Shown here: positions 46,036 to 57,602 of the stretch, piece by piece
Layout of the letters: every line of letters begins with the position of its first letter
How positions within the stretch are numbered: the stretch's first letter is position 1
Assembly: GCF_963676685.1 (NCBI RefSeq)
Contig: NC_092346.1
Coordinates: 79,251,821 to 79,315,820, forward strand
Reading direction: 5' to 3'
Length of the DNA stretch: 64,000 nt
DNA from: Mytilus edulis
Taxonomy: Eukaryota > Mollusca > Bivalvia > Mytilida > Mytilidae
Translations under genes and position numbers: made by a program
Notes under the pieces: model-generated
What the model saw: only the letters and a program-made list of their open reading frames with translations
Databases searched by the model: none
What the model was told of the DNA's origin: nothing

Positions 46036-46889
46036 ACGGGGTTGAAGTGATTTTTCCACGAAATATGAGTTCTCACATTTTAAGGCATTTTTTTTCTCTA
46101 AAATGAGCACGGGTACACATACTTTTTATAAATATTTTTTAAAATCCATAATGAAAAATAACTCATACTTAAAAAAGAACACGAACAAACAGATCTTATA
46201 AAACTTTCTATTATTAAAAGATCTGTTTAATGAATAAAATTTAGAATATCTAAATTCAAGTTTTTAAACAAAATAGTTCTTCATGGGGCCTTTAATAGCT
46301 GACTAAAACTAATTCAGGAATATTTTGAGAAAAAAAAAATCTCTACAATATTTAGCACGGTTAAATTTACTTTTTATATATTTGATTTAAGAATACGCAA
46401 TGAAATCCAACTAATAAAAATGTTATAAAAATGGCATTACAAGAACCTTGTTAAACTGCTGAATAAAGGTCAACAAATTTTACATATTTTGAATACGAAG
46501 AGCCATCATGTTTTAAATGAATCAATTAAAAGCACATTAACATTCCATTTTACTTTTTATAAAGGCATTTTATCAAAACTTTAAAATAAACTTTGACTTT
46601 TTTTGTAGGAAAAAAATACATTTTTTGGGGTAAAATTTGAAACCAGTCAGAAATTTTCATCAACATCATTTTTTCCTAAAAAAACAAACACTGTAACCTA
46701 TGAATTTTCGATAATCATCTCGATCTAAAACATGCATTCTACTAATACCCTTACGGTTCTTTTTGCGAGTTCCTTAAGAACTATCGAAGAATTATTCCAT
46801 TTTGGAGTGTAAAAAAAAACTTTGGATGTTTTAGATAGATAACTTGCTGTTGATGGTCTATTTGATTAGGCTGACAGTTGATTTTCGCA

Positions 46890-47330
46890 CTCTTTATTCT
46901 ACCCGTCCATACAATCTTACCAAACAATAGTTAACCTATTTAAATGGTCGTCTTGGTAAATTTTATGACAAATTTATTTGCTGCAACCGCCAGTCATATA
47001 AGCCTTTTCTAAAAAGAGAAATGTAAACGTGCTAGGTGTATTCATTGGAAGTGTAATGAAATGATTAAAACGGTAATTCTTTTCCATGACAATATTTATG
47101 TACGTTTCGGCAATACAGTTTATCAACAGAATATAGGTATTCCTATGGGTACCATAGTATTCCCCTCTAATATCAGACGTGTTATTGTACTGTTATGGCA
47201 AAACTCAGTCCAGCAGTAAAGACTCATCGAAATTCCTTTTAATTGATAAATTCAATAAAACGTACCTTTATCTTGATGATGATTTCCCATTAAATAATCA
47301 AGCTTTGAACTAGCTGTCAGTAACTGTGAG
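46890..47330 (+). pseudogene. Decayed reverse-transcriptase fragment
   Basis: Frame fragments spell YVRFGNTVYQQNIGIPMGT (about 47098-47152), a conserved RT block, and later YLYLDDD (about 47265-47285) resembling the catalytic Y-x-D-D motif followed by NNQA. Stops and frameshifts interrupt the frame throughout. The GIPMGT/YxDD pattern belongs to a retroelement family I recall in bivalves, possibly Penelope-like. It is not functional. Confidence 0.65.
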
Positions 47331-48030
47331 TAAGCTCATAGCCGGTCTTCGTGTCTTGTTTGTAGCGTGAGATGTATAAATACCCTGCCACATCCGTTCT
47401 GTGTTATTGTCAGATGATTTTTCTGTTTAATATCGATGTCATGAGTTAAGCCCTTTTCAACGGATTTTTTAAGTTTGTTTTCATGTTGTACTGTTACACT
47501 ATTGTTCCAGGTTAGGGGAGGGTTGGCGCCTTCAAACTAGTTTAACCTCGCCACATTATGATGTGCCTATCTCAGGTCGTTAGTTTTCACGTTTGATGTG
47601 TTTTACATTTGTCATTTCGATGCTTTTTATAGCTGACTATGCGTACGGTGACCGTTAGTTGTTAATTTCTATATCAATTGGTCTCTTGTGGAGAATTGTC
47701 TTTTTGGCACTCATACCACGTCTTTTTATTTTTATATTAGACCCGATACATTCTTTATGTGCCTGTTCCTAGTCAAGAGCGTGTAGTTCAGTGGTTGTCG
47801 TTGGTTCATGTCTTTTTATAATTGTTGTTCGTAAATTATTTTGTTATAACTTAATTTTCTCAATTGAATTGTTTCTATTTTTCATGTCGGGGCGTTTTAT
47901 AGCCAACTATACGGTATGGATTTTTCTCACCGTTGAAGGCCGTACAGTTGCCTGTAATTGCTTACATCCACAACATTTAAACTTTGGTGGATAGTTGTCT
48001 CATTGGCAAGTATGCCACATATCCTTACAA
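47331..48030 (+). repeat. 3' region of the same retroelement
   Basis: It continues from the RT fragment with TACCCTGCCACATCCGTTCT, AGGTTAGGGGAGGGTTGGCG, CGCCACATTATGATGTGCCT and two tandem versions of the TTTTATAGC...ACTATNCGGTA...TTGGCA module (47627-47739 and 47884-48027). Related pieces lie at 25225-25440 and, reversed, at 8130-8290 and 53630-54030. Confidence 0.65.
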
Positions 48031-50420
48031 GATTAGATGTATTTCGATATCATGAAAAAATATGGAATATGACACTGCACCATCCATCGCAGCACCTCTT
48101 AAATTTAAAACTCTTTTAACTGTATTTAAATACAGAATAAAGGGCTTGAGAGCCTGTAAGATTTCTTATCTTGATAGATTATTTTTTTCCTTTTTAATAC
48201 TTTAAGTATCATATTTTGATATTAATCTTAATATTATTACTATAACTTATCCTTTTTTCGTAGATCGTACATTGTTGCTCACTTTTTCATGCACTGTGTG
48301 TGCCGATTTATTTAAGTTTTCAAGACAATTGGCACAAAACAAAAATCGTCAAAAATCATCATTAAAAGACAATAACTCTGGTAAATATGGTGAGAATAGA
48401 CAGCAGATGGTTTTTGACATACTGAATAGTTTTGTCCCGTCAGATTTTCTCAATTTATATATATGAAAAAGATGAATTTTACCCTATTTTTTATTGATAA
48501 CTTTAGAAGCTTTTTGATGTCTGACCTTATAAAAGCTACAAACTATATAACTAGATATTCCGCGATAAGGATAATTCAACAAGTTTGGTTTAACTTGATT
48601 AAAAAGAATCAGAGGATTTGATCTAATGAAATTACGACGGACAAGACAGTTAGTAAAAATCGTCGTTTAAAGCTATATTTTTTAACAGAGGTCATCCAAT
48701 TGTTTCGGTTGTAATTGTATTTTTGTACATTTTGTATTGCTGTTTACACTTTCTACTATTCTATAGAAGATTTTGAGATAAACCAAATTCGTCATATTAG
48801 GGCAAATACTCTCCTATGGAATCACAAAAAAATGGTTTCGGTCATTTGTCATTTTTGTGTAACTTGTATTGTTTATCATTTTTGCATGTAACAAATTCCG
48901 ATTTGGCATTTAAAAATTCACAAGATCATGTTTTGGTACCATGAATATTTAATGTTATCATATCAACATAAATATAATGGAGTCTGAAGCGAGATACTGG
49001 TTCAAATATTTTGAAATTTATATTGTTAAGACAAAACACTCAACACAAACTCACCGGAATAATAAAGGATTTATCCGATTTTCTATTTTCGATGAGATTA
49101 CTACCAATGTTAAGAAATTTTTTACCAAAAAACCTTACCGGGAGTAGAAAGTCAAATGAATGCTTTCAAAACATCTATCTTGTATCTTTCTGTAGATTTT
49201 ATTTCGGCTGTATTTGGTTGGTACGCTAAAAAGGATCCAAGTGTATTTGCACCTAATCACTTGTTTTCCTTTTAAATTAAGATTTCTCGAAAAATACTGT
49301 TTTGAAGATCAGACTATATTGAGGGGTCATCGTTTACGTTTGTGCGTGTAAATGATTAATCATTTATGTATGAAAACATGATTTTGAACCGTTTTTCACG
49401 CTTTAAACCAAAAAAGTAATCCAGTGTATTTTTTGAAATTTTAAATGTTTTTTTATCAAACATACAATAATTTAATTTAATATCAAGAAACGTAAGACAG
49501 AATGGCATATTTTTCTTTGATGTGAAACTTTCCCGAATTCTTGGAATTGCTTTCAGTCACCTGGAATTGTATAGACTTAAGGAAATATATCATATCTTAT
49601 TCATAGAAACACACTTTCAACTTATTTTCTTAATGCTAGTACGCGTATTTTTTAACCACTTAAGTCATTCAAGTATAAGATATTTGCCAATATTTCCCCC
49701 GAGACTTCAATTCAAGAAATAATTTTATTAAACAACGTTTTTGTGTTGACACATCTTACTTGCTTATTGAAATTGGTAATCAATGGAATTTTTTAATTTA
49801 TTGACGTCATCATTGTAAAACATACATCTACTGTGTTTTCTTTTGATTTTTTCTTATAACAAGGTACTATTTTGCATCGACTCTTTATAGTACAATATAA
49901 GCTAGCACCAGAAAAAACCCACTGATATCGATAGAGTTATGTACAAACTTCATACCGGACTCGAACCTCAGTTATATCATCACTTATGCATTCTACGTTG
50001 ATTAAATGTATTTCCTCTGAACCCTCTTCACTAATTTCATCACCAAATATGACCACACATATCTTAAGAATAGCTCTCATTTAAAAAAAAAACAACATTA
50101 TTGTCTTTACTTCAAGTAGAACATAAGTCACACTAGATAAGGGTTCCTTTCTGTGGCCCTTTCGATTTGAAAATCGAAAATTTTACTTTAAATCCTTAAA
50201 CTTCGATGTTCACATGAGATTCATTAGTCGGTTGGATATCAGTACCTTCATTTGTGTCGTGATGTGATTTAAAAGTCTACAGTGGCAGACCAAAAAGCGG
50301 AGGCGAAGCTGAGTGCTACGAATTACATATTTGCATTTGGCCTAAAAACTTCAAAAACTGAGAAAAAAGTGGTAGATCAAAAAACGAACAACACGTTTAC
50401 CTAAAACGTTATTTTGATAC
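48031..50420. other. Intergenic DNA, nothing recognised
   Basis: AT-rich, only short frames (for example 48272-48466, 49011-49229) with no recognisable domain, start context or splice sites. Confidence 0.45.
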
Positions 50421-50424
50421 ACAA

Positions 50425-50737
50425 TGTCTTATAATTTAATTTTGAATGTAACGCGTCTTCTGATTGGCTGACGTTATTTTGTTATGAGCCCATAGACATA
50501 ATTTAGTCATGTGACCGTGACGTCATCAACTTTTTTTCATGGTTTTCTACGGTTTAAAATGGAATTTAGAATTAAATTATAAGAATTGACTGTAATTTTT
50601 TTTCTGTCTATTCGAAATAACATAAAAAAAATGTGGTGCACACTGTTAAATAACCCGCTACGCGCGTTATTCAGTGTGCACCAAATTTTTTATGTTATTT
50701 CTTCATAGACAGAAAAATTATTACAGTCATTCCTTAA
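50425..50737. mobile_element. Nested inverted-repeat element (MITE-like)
   Basis: CTTATAATTTAATTTTGAAT at 50427 is inverted at about 50565-50585. Overlapping it, AAGAATTGACTGTAATTTTT through GGTGCACACTGTTAAATAAC (50581-50660) is inverted as GTTATTCAGTGTGCACC...TTACAGTCATTCCTTA (50675-50737), so the right half folds into a long hairpin. Non-coding. Confidence 0.78.
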
Positions 50738-50908
50738 ATATACGAATATTTCATCCAAATTAGCGTTTAACAACTCAAATGACTAAATCATTAATGTACA
50801 TTCATCTACCCAAGATAATTAACAGATAGTTTATTTCCTATTTTATACCCCATGACCACACCCCATAGTCTAGTCTGGAATTACGGTGTTATACCCAGAA
50901 ATATCTAT

Positions 50909-51535
50909 AAAATTTGTCAGCCGTCATCGGGTAAAAACGACAAATCAAAGAATTCAACTCTATATAGAACTAATATAGGACAATGGTGTAGATTAAAAAT
51001 TACACCACTCCAGACCCTTTTGTTTTCCACATAATTAATATTGCCAATAATTAACAAGTTCCGGGTCGAATCCGATACCGATACCAATAGTATATTCACC
51101 TGTTAGCTATTACCTTATCTGTATGTTCCGCATTTGACAGCCGCACCACCAAACGGTGTATTTAGGATTTTGCTATATACACGGGTCATAATCAAAGGGC
51201 TGACACTACTAAATTCTATCATTGTCAAATTGTTCCCTTTTGTAGTTTTATTCAGCAATCAGCAAGACTTTCTAAGATAACTAATATAGGACAATGCTGT
51301 TGATTAAAAAATACTCCATTCCTGGATAGCCAGGACCTTTTGTTTTCCAAATAATTAATATTACTAATAATTGATAAGCCCCAGGTCGACGGGTTCAAAC
51401 AGAAAGATTTGAAAGTAAAAAAAACTGTGTATCTTATAATCGACATGACTTTATCAACTGACAATACCAATTACTAAAATAAGGCTTAGGCATAGTTATA
51501 TACTTCACGGACCCGCGATATCACGGGTGTGTACT
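50909..51535. repeat. Dispersed element, copy 2 (partner 41945-42465)
   Basis: Opens GTCAGCCGTCATCGGGTAAA and closes with the same CGCGATATCACGGGTGTGT. It is about 100 bp longer than copy 1 because of extra sequence at 51178-51270 (CACGGGTCATAATCAAAGGG). Confidence 0.88.
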
Positions 51536-51557
51536 TGTAATACCTAAAATTGTCATG

Positions 51558-52334
51558 TTAAGGATGTATTCTTCTGACTTTTCAGTCTCGTTGAAATCTC
51601 GTTCTTGAATTATTTCCAAAACATGTGATAGAAGTGGAAAATATCAATGAATTTTAAAAATATTATAAGCAAACATAAATCCATGAAAAAATTGTGTATT
51701 TACAATGAATGGTTTTTGCGTAACCCAGTTTTTAAATTTTACGACCAATCAAGTCAGTATTTTTAGCCAAAATTTTGAGAAAATGGGTGAGGGATACAAA
51801 AATGATTTTACAAGAATCATGTACATCCCATATCATTTTGGTCTTTTCAAATTTCATAGATCTATATGTCTTTTTTCAGTCATTTATAACAAAAAAAGTT
51901 GAAATAATATGCATTTTGTTCTTAAAACTGAGAAAATCACAAAAATACAAAATTGACAGCATGGTAAATTTTACACAAAAAAGCGTCAAAATATGATAAA
52001 ACTTTCTTAAATTAACACCTACCTATAGTTTTTGTAAGTAAAATTCATTCAGATTGGTCCACTTCATCTTTATAGAAAGTACGAGAAAAAGTTTAATTGT
52101 GGAACTGTGATTTTTTTCATGATAATAGCCCAAAAATAGGTAACAATCGATGAAAAATAGGAAAATCATCAAAATTGGGCATTTTCAAAGGGCCGTAGCA
52201 AAAATGGAAGTGCACCACCATATGATTTTTTCTTCACCAATTATTTTGTTACAGTCTTATTAACCCAAAAATCAGGTTAAGAAAAATAGTTTAATTCTAA
52301 AAAATTTTGGCTCCTCAGAGGTGTACATCCTTAA
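51558..52334. mobile_element. TTAA-bounded element with inverted ends
   Basis: The left end TTAAGGATGTATTCTTCTGA and the right end TCAGAGGTGTACATCCTTAA are imperfect inverted repeats, each bounded by TTAA. TTAA targets are typical of piggyBac-like transposons, but no transposase is present in the 777 bp, so the class is inference. Confidence 0.65.
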
Positions 52335-52752
52335 ATAAAACCACATATAAATAATTAGCATTGACAGTTTTGCACAATTCACAGTTTTGAAAATGGCTCC
52401 GTGACTCATACTTTTGTTACGGCCAGAAATCGCCTTTAAATTGCAGCCAACAAAAGACACAAATCAATGATAAAATTTAACAATATTTATTATACAAAAG
52501 TTTACAAGAAGTATTACACAAATATTACTGTCAACTTAACTGTCAAAATATGAGTCCAATCTTTTATCTTTATCTGTATCCGGATATCTTTTGGAATCCA
52601 ATCTGAATATTACGGTCACAATCCAGTATGATGTTGTTTGCAGAATAAAAATGTCAATCCAAATGCTATGAATATTAATGTCTATCGATGTCTAAGTCCA
52701 AATCCAAGAGTGAGAGTTTAACTTTAGTGTCTGTATATATATATTTGTCATG

Positions 52753-52898
52753 GAAGATTCTAGAACAGTCTATAATGGAACATCCTAGAAAGTTACAACA
52801 GAAGTTTCTAGAAAAATGTAGAAGTTTATATAATGCATCTTTTATTAGGATCATTCTGGAAAGTTCCAATCATTCTGTAATTGTTCCAGAGATTTCTA
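52753..52898. promoter_or_regulatory. Cluster of five heat-shock-element-like arrays
   Basis: Alternating nGAAn/nTTCn pentamers occur at 52753-52765 (GAAGATTCTAGAA, perfect), 52778-52795 (GAACATCCTAGAAAGTTA, degenerate), 52801-52813 (GAAGTTTCTAGAA, perfect), 52854-52866 (TTCTGGAAAGTTC, perfect) and 52884-52896 (TTCCAGAGATTTC, one mismatch). This is the binding pattern of trimeric HSF1. No heat-shock gene lies adjacent. An overlapping 79-codon frame (52688-52927) has no recognisable domain. Confidence 0.65.
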
Positions 52899-52927
52899 AA
52901 CTGCACAGTTCTAAGATTATTCTGTAA

Positions 52928-53625
52928 ACAACTATCAGGCCACACAACACAAATCAGGCCAACATAAATAAACACAATAATTACAATATCATAACACTTT
53001 CAATATTTCAAAAGGATATAAACTTTTATTTAGCAAAATTCTCGAACATGCATGAAATATTTGCTACTTGACGTTAAGCAACCAAAAAATAATCATGTAA
53101 CCAAACAAAGTAAAACCAATGTTTCGTGATTCTTCTTTATTCTGCAATCAACCAACTATCATATAAAAGGTAAAAAAATATTGTTTTGCTTTATATCTAC
53201 TGGTTCTGCTGTTCTGTGCCAGAGAGCGAACGGTAATGTAAAGAAAAAAACTTTTACGCAGCATTCATTTATAATTGGATGTCGATTTCTATAAATTGTT
53301 TATTAAAACACATGAACATAAAAAAATATATACATAAAGCGTCAAAGTTCAACTGCAGGATAGAAACATCGGCTTTAACTGCATTAAATTTGATAGTGGC
53401 TTATTGATATCTCTGCTATAGCATTATTATTTCACAGTTCGTTGGAATTTGCAAAAGTCATCAATAATTGATGTAAGTTTTGATCGATTCAAACATCATG
53501 TATTTCATTTAATAATACGTCAGATATTTCAATAGATATATAGACAAATGGAAATGTCGTAAAAAATACATTATAATTTTATCAGAACATGGAAATAAAA
53601 TGAAAAGGATTTTAATTTAATACTT
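52928..53625. other. Intergenic DNA, nothing recognised
   Basis: AT-rich sequence with no supported frame or repeat. Confidence 0.4.
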
Positions 53626-53629
53626 CCAT

Positions 53630-54030
53630 GATCAAAATAAGGAGATACGGTATGATGGATCAATGAGACAACTATCCACTAAAGTTCAAATAAAGTGGAT
53701 GTAAGCGAGTGCAGGCAACACTACGGCCTTAAACAATTGAAACACTGTATATATAACCGGTGTATATATATAGTGGGCTATAAAAGGCACCAACATGAAG
53801 AACGGCCATATTTATAACAAAACAATTTACGAAAAACAAATATAACAGACATAAACCAACGACAACCACTGATCTACAGGATACTGACTTGGGATAGGCT
53901 CACATCGAATTGGCGGAGATAAACATAATTGCGGGCAACAAACTCTCTCCCTATGACAGTGGTGCAGCACTGTGTACACCATAAGAATTTGTTGAAAAAA
54001 GACTGTACTCATCAGATCAACACAAAGCAG
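53630..54030 (-). repeat. Reversed retroelement 3'-region fragment
   Basis: It resembles 8130-8290 and the reverse complement of 47331-48030: AAAGTTCAAATAAAGTGGAT, GCTATAAAAGGCACCAACAT and ACGACAACCACTGATCTACA in consistent order. The 83-codon minus frame inside is not a gene. Confidence 0.6.
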
Positions 54031-54059
54031 AAAACAACTATCAAAACACAGACTGAACG

Positions 54060-54530
54060 TGACAGGAAATGTATACATCCATCACAACAAAAAATTCACA
54101 AAGTACAGATCTGAGAGTACAGGAAATGTATACATCCATCACAACAAAAAATTCACAAAGTACAGATATGAGAGTACAGGAAATGTATACATCCATCACA
54201 ACAAAAAACACACAAAGTACAGATCTGAGAGTACAGGAAATGTATACATCCATCACAACAAAAAACACACAAAGTACAGATCTGAGAGTACAGGAAATGT
54301 ATACATCCATCACAACAAAAAACACACAAGGTACAGATATGAGAGTACAGGAAATGTATACATCCATCACAACAAAAAAACACACAAAGTACAGATCTGA
54401 GAGTACAGGAAATGTATACATCCATCACAACAAAAAACACACAAAGTACAGATCTGAGAGTACAGGAAATGTATACATCCATCACAACAAAAAAGACACA
54501 AAGTACAGATCTGAGAGTACTCGGAGTTTC
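54060..54530. repeat. 57-bp tandem repeat x 8
   Basis: ATGTATACATCCATCACAAC recurs at 54069, 54126, 54183, 54240, 54297, 54354, 54412 and 54469. The period of 57 equals 19 codons, with a single extra A in one unit, so several frames on both strands stay open for 110-154 codons. Copies are nearly identical, which suggests recent expansion. Confidence 0.95.
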
Positions 54531-55013
54531 TGACAGCTATAGTCCAAAGCCAATAAAACTCATAAAAAAATCAAGCATCTAAGAGTAAATTATCAATTTG
54601 TACACATCCAACATTCCCTGGATTTAGTGTAAAGACGTCAGTAACAGTAACTCTTATAAAAATAGACCAGCAAAAGAGAGCTTTGATTTGGGATCACACT
54701 AACGGAATGAGTAGACAAAAGGAATATCAGAGTTATTAAAACCTGTAAATATGTCTACATATTTGACAACTCTACCATGGTCATTCGGGTCAAGCTCAAA
54801 GATGTTATCAAATAGCCAAACGTGTCATCAACAAAAAACTCAAAACTAAAACAAGCATCAATCATTATAATCATTTACAATTATATGTTTATTCAAGGCA
54901 AACATAAAAAAGAAAACGGACTTTGTTGTCATTTTGACTGAAGTGGTGAATTTCTAATTTAAAGTCTTATTGCTCAAATATGTATTGTTTTTCTTTTATT
55001 TATTTCAGCGAAA
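54531..55013. other. Upstream region of the membrane-protein gene
   Basis: No coding exon seen. TTTATTTCAG at 54999-55008 looks like a splice acceptor five bases before the ATG, which suggests an upstream non-coding exon. Confidence 0.4.
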
Positions 55014-55077
55014 ATGAATCCGTTATCTGCTGTGCTTTGGTCTGTATTTGTTCAGCAAAGCATTTCTTATATACTTG
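55014..55077 (+). CDS. Membrane-protein exon 1 (signal peptide)
   Basis: Starts at ATG 55014 (AAAATGA context) and encodes 21 residues plus one base. Splicing here replaces the alternative 56230 non-ATG opening of the long frame and supplies the signal peptide, which is why this start was preferred. Confidence 0.78.
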
Positions 55078-57177
55078 GTAAGTAATTATTATTGCCCTTC
55101 TAAAAAATGAAGCGAATAATTGTCATTTAAAAAAATCGCTACTTCGTCGTAAACTTTTCAAACATAAATATATACATTTTATAAGTTATTTCCACAATTT
55201 GAGAGTGTTTTTTATACCCCAATCTTAGTGAAACGAATAGGGCTATGTAGTTGTCGGTATGTCCCGTGGTTTCATATGTAAGCAATGTAACAGAAGAACA
55301 CAAAACAATCTGTATAAAACCATAGACGAAATGTTAACATGATAAAATGCCAACTACCCTAGGTACAACTTATATTTTCTGTTTATAAACTAATATTTTT
55401 AACTTGCTGTATCAGGACTGACAACCAAATGATAAATTAGAGCTATAGTGCAATTCTGTGAAGTTATCCATGTTGAGCTTTAAATCAATAGATGCACTTT
55501 CCTACTTTTTATGATAACTTATTAAGTCATTTGTATTAATGGAAACACTAACTACGCCTTCGAATAATTGAATATAATAGTTTCAAGAAATAATCATTAA
55601 AAATTATGATTGTATTGAAACAGTACAAATCAAATGATTGCCGATGCGTAAATTACAATACGAATTCTGTCTGGTTGAATATGGGTTTAAGAAACCGAAA
55701 ACTTTCCATACACACAAACTTTAACAATTAAAAAGGGTATTATTGATTATGCACCGAACATAGAAACTACAATTTCTTAAGATTAGGAATGGATTTATTA
55801 TTAAGTTTTCTCTGCATCGAGGTGTAATTTTTTGACGTCTTAATTGGTTGATCATGTATATTATTTACCAAATGGAGGTTGTTTATCATAATATAAATTG
55901 AGCCTGATTTGAGTCCGTCGACCACATGTATCTAAAAAGGTTCTGTCAACAGAACGGTCATATAAGGTTTTACCATAATATTCCTATTACAACCAATTAA
56001 TAGGGGGTAATCTACTTGTCAATTTTGTGTTTGATATCCCAATCACCTACACTAAAAATGTGGAAAAACACTTGTCGTTAAATATTTTTTTAAGTGTATA
56101 CATAGACTTGTTTTGTAAGGAAAGTTACATAGATCGCAGATTTTCAAATTAACATGCAATAATCGATATTTTTAAACCTCAGACCACGAAAACCTGCATT
56201 ACCAAACGCTAAACAGAGAAAACAATCACTTGGCCTTATTGACTAGCAGAAATAATTTCATATGTCTATACAATTTATATTTTGTAGCTGAGCCAATTCA
56301 CTCAAATTTAGGATGGGCAGGAAGACGACTTCTAAATTCTACGATCGAACCAGAAAAGTCTATTTTTGACAAAATAAAGGAATTCTATGATGACCCGAAC
56401 AATCTTGCTATGTGGGGTGTTCTACCCCTTATTGTTCTGGTTTATGGGGGATTTTGTGTAATTTACTGTGTCTGTAAGGGATATGATGATTGTAAGAAGA
56501 AGAAAAACAAGAAGGCTAAAAAGAAAAGACTACTTGATGATGAAGACGACGAACTTATTACAGCTAACAGCAGTGGCGAACATAACAACAACTTCAATGA
56601 TACGAAATACGAAAATACTGGAAGAAGTGCAACACGTGCTGCAATGGCAGCTACTTTTGCTGCTAAAAACCAGAGTAACCAAGCTCAAGGCAGAAAACAC
56701 GCAACTTCTACTTCGGATGTCAAACTTGCAGTAGAAAGAGAAAATAGTACTCCCTTGCCGTGGGCGATACCTGACGATGATTCTCTGTATCCAACAAAAG
56801 ACAAGGGACACCCACCCCCACCACCAGCCCCGGCACAGGAACAGAAATTAAACCTGAAGCCACTCTCGATCAATCAACCGACTGACAAGCAGCCGTACAA
56901 AGCACCAAACCGGAAACCACATCCTGACATGCACATGCCACCAAGTCCACCACCCCCTTACGATTTTGGACGCAGAGACTCAGTCGAAGAAATTTCTATG
57001 AATCCTCGAAAGATCCATGCAGTGTCTAACAGAGCCAATGACCCGAGAAAAGCAATGAATGCTATGGAGCAATATGCTTTGGCACGGCAAGCCGCTCAGT
57101 TGTTACGTGTTGACAATGGCCAACCGGGTCAGCCTGGATACAAAAAACCTAAACGTTTAGTTTTTGTTGCTGAATAA
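55014..57177 (+). CDS. Single-pass membrane protein with proline-rich cytoplasmic tail, 317 aa, family unknown
   Basis: Exons 55014-55077 and 56288-57177 join in phase 1 (GTAAGT donor, TTTTGTAG acceptor) to give 317 residues and a TAA stop. The N-terminus MNPLSAVLWSVFVQQSISYI then LA reads as a signal peptide cut near residue 22. A short cysteine-free ectodomain (23-62) carries one N-glycosylation sequon, NST at 38-40. A transmembrane helix (about 63-84, MWGVLPLIVLVYGGFCVIYC) is followed by a Lys-rich stop-transfer run (91-102) and an acidic patch. The long tail has two proline clusters (about 195-203 and 239-247); the second contains PPPPY, a WW-domain PPxY motif. This suggests a type I adaptor-like membrane protein. 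The layout recalls Shisa-type proteins, but the Cys-rich ectodomain is absent. I do not recognise the family. Confidence 0.85.
56288..57177 (+). CDS. Membrane-protein exon 2 (ectodomain, TM, tail)
   Basis: Begins after TATTTTGTAG and encodes EPIHSNLGWAGRRLLNSTIE through the C-terminal KRLVFVAE. It contains the transmembrane helix and all cytoplasmic motifs. Confidence 0.88.
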
Positions 57178-57596
57178 CTTTTCTTGACTTTTATTCTTTA
57201 ATGCTGTTGTAACAAGATAATGAAACAAATGATCTTATGATCTTTCTTTGAAAAAAAGAAGTCAACAAAAACTTTTCACGATAATTGGCAGTACTGATTA
57301 CAGAGAGTTGAAACTGAGTTTATTTAATATTTAAATTTTGTATAAATGTAAATGTTATTTACCTTATTCTGGATGAAGTTTGTAGTCTTATTCGTCGATT
57401 TGTGATATAGAAATTTATACATTAAAAAAAAACGATATACATTTATACATTCGAAAAAAAGGTATTTCAACATAGACGACAGCAATGATCTGTTTACTGC
57501 TACATATACCTCCATGTACTTTTTAGATATTTTTTTTTTCTCTTTTATAAATCTAATACCCCGTTCGCATTTTATTTTAATCCCGAAGATGTCACC

Positions 57597-57602
57597 AATA
57601 AA
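57597..57602 (+). terminator. Candidate poly(A) signal for the membrane-protein gene
   Basis: AATAAA lies 420 bp after the stop codon. Confidence 0.4.

Noticed and set aside
52688-52927. 79-codon plus frame over the heat-shock-element cluster
   Set aside because: No recognisable domain; the frame is composed largely of the repeated GAA/TTC pentamers.
54041-54533. 110-154-codon frames on both strands
   Set aside because: Artefact of the 57-bp array.
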